A DNA stretch of 64,000 bases, taken from positions 16,644,446 to 16,708,445 of the forward strand of contig OZ014411.1 in the NCBI GenBank assembly GCA_963965975.1, read 5' to 3'. The notes under the pieces were generated by a model. The model saw only the letters and a list, made by a program, of their open reading frames with translations, had not been told where the DNA came from and searched no databases. The translations under genes and the position numbers were made by a program. Every line of letters begins with the position of its first letter. Positions within the stretch are counted from its first letter, which is position 1. Below, piece after piece: positions 62,067 through 64,000 of the stretch. Source of the DNA: Xestospongia bergquistia. Taxonomy: Eukaryota > Porifera > Demospongiae > Haplosclerida > Petrosiidae.

Positions 62067-64000
62067 TTAACTAATTATATTTTGCTACAAACTTGCTTTA
62101 TTTTAGTATGAAACTTTAATAATTTAGGTGATGCTGTAATTTTTTTGTAATTGGTAGATATTTTTCTTTGAGTAGGTGCTGCTATAATTTTAAAACTGCA
62201 AATTAAATAATTTGTTTGTTAAAAGAATAGAGAGAAATATTTTTTTTTTTACAAATGATTTGCTGAAATATAGTATTGTTTTACAATCAAACTAAAAACG
62301 ATTCAATATCAGAGCTAATCTGATGCTATATTGAGAACTAAGATAAAGATCTATATGTGTGAAGATCTAATGATAGATGTTCTTGATACTCTCTAACTTC
62401 AATAAGGAGACAGATGGTTTAAACTTGCAATTCAGAACTGGAATAATTGATCTATCCTGTTCAAAATATCAGAGGCATTTTAACTACAATTTTTGAACAT
62501 ACTTTGGAAATGAAACAACATTTTTATTGGTTCATAGTGTACTGCTGCATAATTTTTGGTTTACGACCAAAGATTTCCTCCAAATTTGTCATAATCTAAA
62601 TTTTATGCTGTCCTCTAATTTTTTTTGTCAAATATGATGAGAAGATTATAAGGTATTAATTCAATGAGTTCAGAAGTGTTATAGTATAGAAATGTTAATT
62701 GTCTTTATAGTTGATAGATACACATATAACATATAAACATTTGTGGAAATGTTGTATTTTTTTTATCTGACACTGTAGCAATAAGTCTATACTGAACTAA
62801 TTTGTTTAGATAGTCAATTTTGTTATTATCATTTACTTTGACTTGTGATTGTTCAGACATTAGAGAAAGCAGTGATTTTGTATGTATAATGCAACAGTTA
62901 AAAAATAGACAGGAAAATAAATGTTTTTTGTACTAATGTTATAAATCCCTTATCATAGGATATGCTATATTACTACCCTCAAAGTTATTATGAAACCACA
63001 CTTAAGTTCCACATTAGACTATTGTTATAATATATTTACTTTTAAATGTATCAAGCTGCATCATTTTACCAACTAGCAAACTCATAATGTTTAACTATCA
63101 ATTGTCTGTTCTTCTACATTTAACTTAATTCAATAAAATTTGCAACATTTTTTCATTCTAATTATTTACTAAATGAGGGTCATCATTAATGGAACAAAAA
63201 AGGTCTACCAATAGAGATTGTTTTTGTGTAGGAAGCAAATTGAACTAGTTCTTCCAAATGATTTCCTAATTTCCTGAGAATCTCTAGTTTATACTTCAGA
63301 ATAGGAATTTCTGAGATAGCACCTTACATCATATAATATCACTCATGACCAGTCTGTTTTTACTATTGTTGTTAAGATAATATTTAACAAAAGGACAGAT
63401 TTATTATCTATTTAAAATAGGCTATAACAGTAACTAAAATGGCTCTCAACAGTAGCAGAGACCTGCTACTATCCTTTCCTAGTCAGTAACATAACTCATC
63501 CAGACAATGCACTTAAAAAGTCAGAAATATAATGTAACTAGATTCCTACATCAGCCACAAGTGATAGGACTAATTAAATTAAATTCACCATCAATCGTGA
63601 GAAGCGTCCTTTTCCTGGCACTTACCTCACACTTCGATCCAGTATGCACATAAAGCAGCCCACCCATGCAATGCATACTGAGATGCAAAACATCAAAGCT
63701 TTGCACATGCAACAGGCCACTCGTGCAGGAGTGCAGGATGTTTTGAACTTTTTGAACTGGTGTTAGGTTCAACATTTAATAAGTATATGACTGTCATAAA
63801 CAGTGAAATAGCTATGAAACATTCAGTAATTATGTGTTGTACACATCTTTCTTAATGTAAGGCAATATATATATGTATCATATCCAACATAAAGATCGGT
63901 CCTGTGTATAGTATAGTCTCCTACCTAGACCTATACTGTTTCCATATTGTTTGTAGGTTTAGGTATGAGACTATGTTCTGTCTGGACTTCTTGTTGGTTG
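62067..64000. other. Distal part of the right arm, non-coding
   Basis: Aligns to 640-6955 minus the two left-arm indels. It includes the conserved block 63480-63760 (the counterpart of 1870-2120). No gene was recognised. Confidence 0.55.

Larger units (their letters stand above)
54352..64000. repeat. Right arm of the large inverted duplication
   Basis: Reverse complement of 640-14228, as shown by all 13 exons of the SRCR gene, matching introns, and the distal block to the last base. Its inner edge abuts the 140-bp repeat directly. The outer edge lies beyond the window. Confidence 0.93.

Noticed and set aside
1..64000. tRNA or rRNA genes
   Set aside because: No cloverleaf with A/B boxes and no rRNA core sequence was recognised on either strand.

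Overview
This window looks like nuclear DNA of an early-branching animal, most likely a demosponge such as Amphimedon. The base composition is strongly AT-rich. Genes are split by short GT-AG introns. The contents are SRCR-domain receptors, an animal-type chitin synthase with SAM domains, ankyrin exons, and Copia and hAT debris. The species is an inference from gene content and was not tested.

Layout. (1) About 640-14228 and about 54352-64000 are the two arms of a large inverted duplication. The second arm runs off the window end. Each arm carries a 13-exon gene for a type I membrane protein with five SRCR domains, on the minus strand at 6956-13929 and on the plus strand at 54695-62066. The two genes are transcribed away from each other, and both open reading frames look intact. 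The arms differ by substitutions and by three large indels. One indel holds a C2H2 zinc-finger exon, one holds a broken hAT transposase, and one is unidentified. (2) About 16316-33520 is a tandem array of 2.6-4 kb units (one interrupted by Copia), each ending in the same small unrecognised gene (81 aa, WPWEQ motif). The last copy is cut down to 38 aa but keeps its frame. A decayed Copia element (17607-21725, minus strand) sits inside the first unit. (3) 37738-43307, minus strand, is a complete nine-exon chitin synthase of 1378 aa. (4) About 44736-48480, 50040-52430 and 53960-54350 are arrays of a roughly 140-bp repeat. Most copies carry a splice-acceptor-like TAATAG, exactly three variable bases, and a donor-like GTAAGT. 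They flank two copies of an ankyrin exon pair (48789-49779 and 52979-53724). The first ankyrin exon is damaged differently in each copy.

The chitin synthase and SRCR receptors are independent genes, and nothing in the sequence ties them into one pathway. The most unusual feature is the array of composite acceptor-NNN-donor repeats around phase-0, 33-codon ankyrin exons. It could be a field of 3-nt microexons, recursive splice sites, or relics of collapsed exons. All exon coordinates come from reading splice consensus and frame by eye. No alignment or database search was run.
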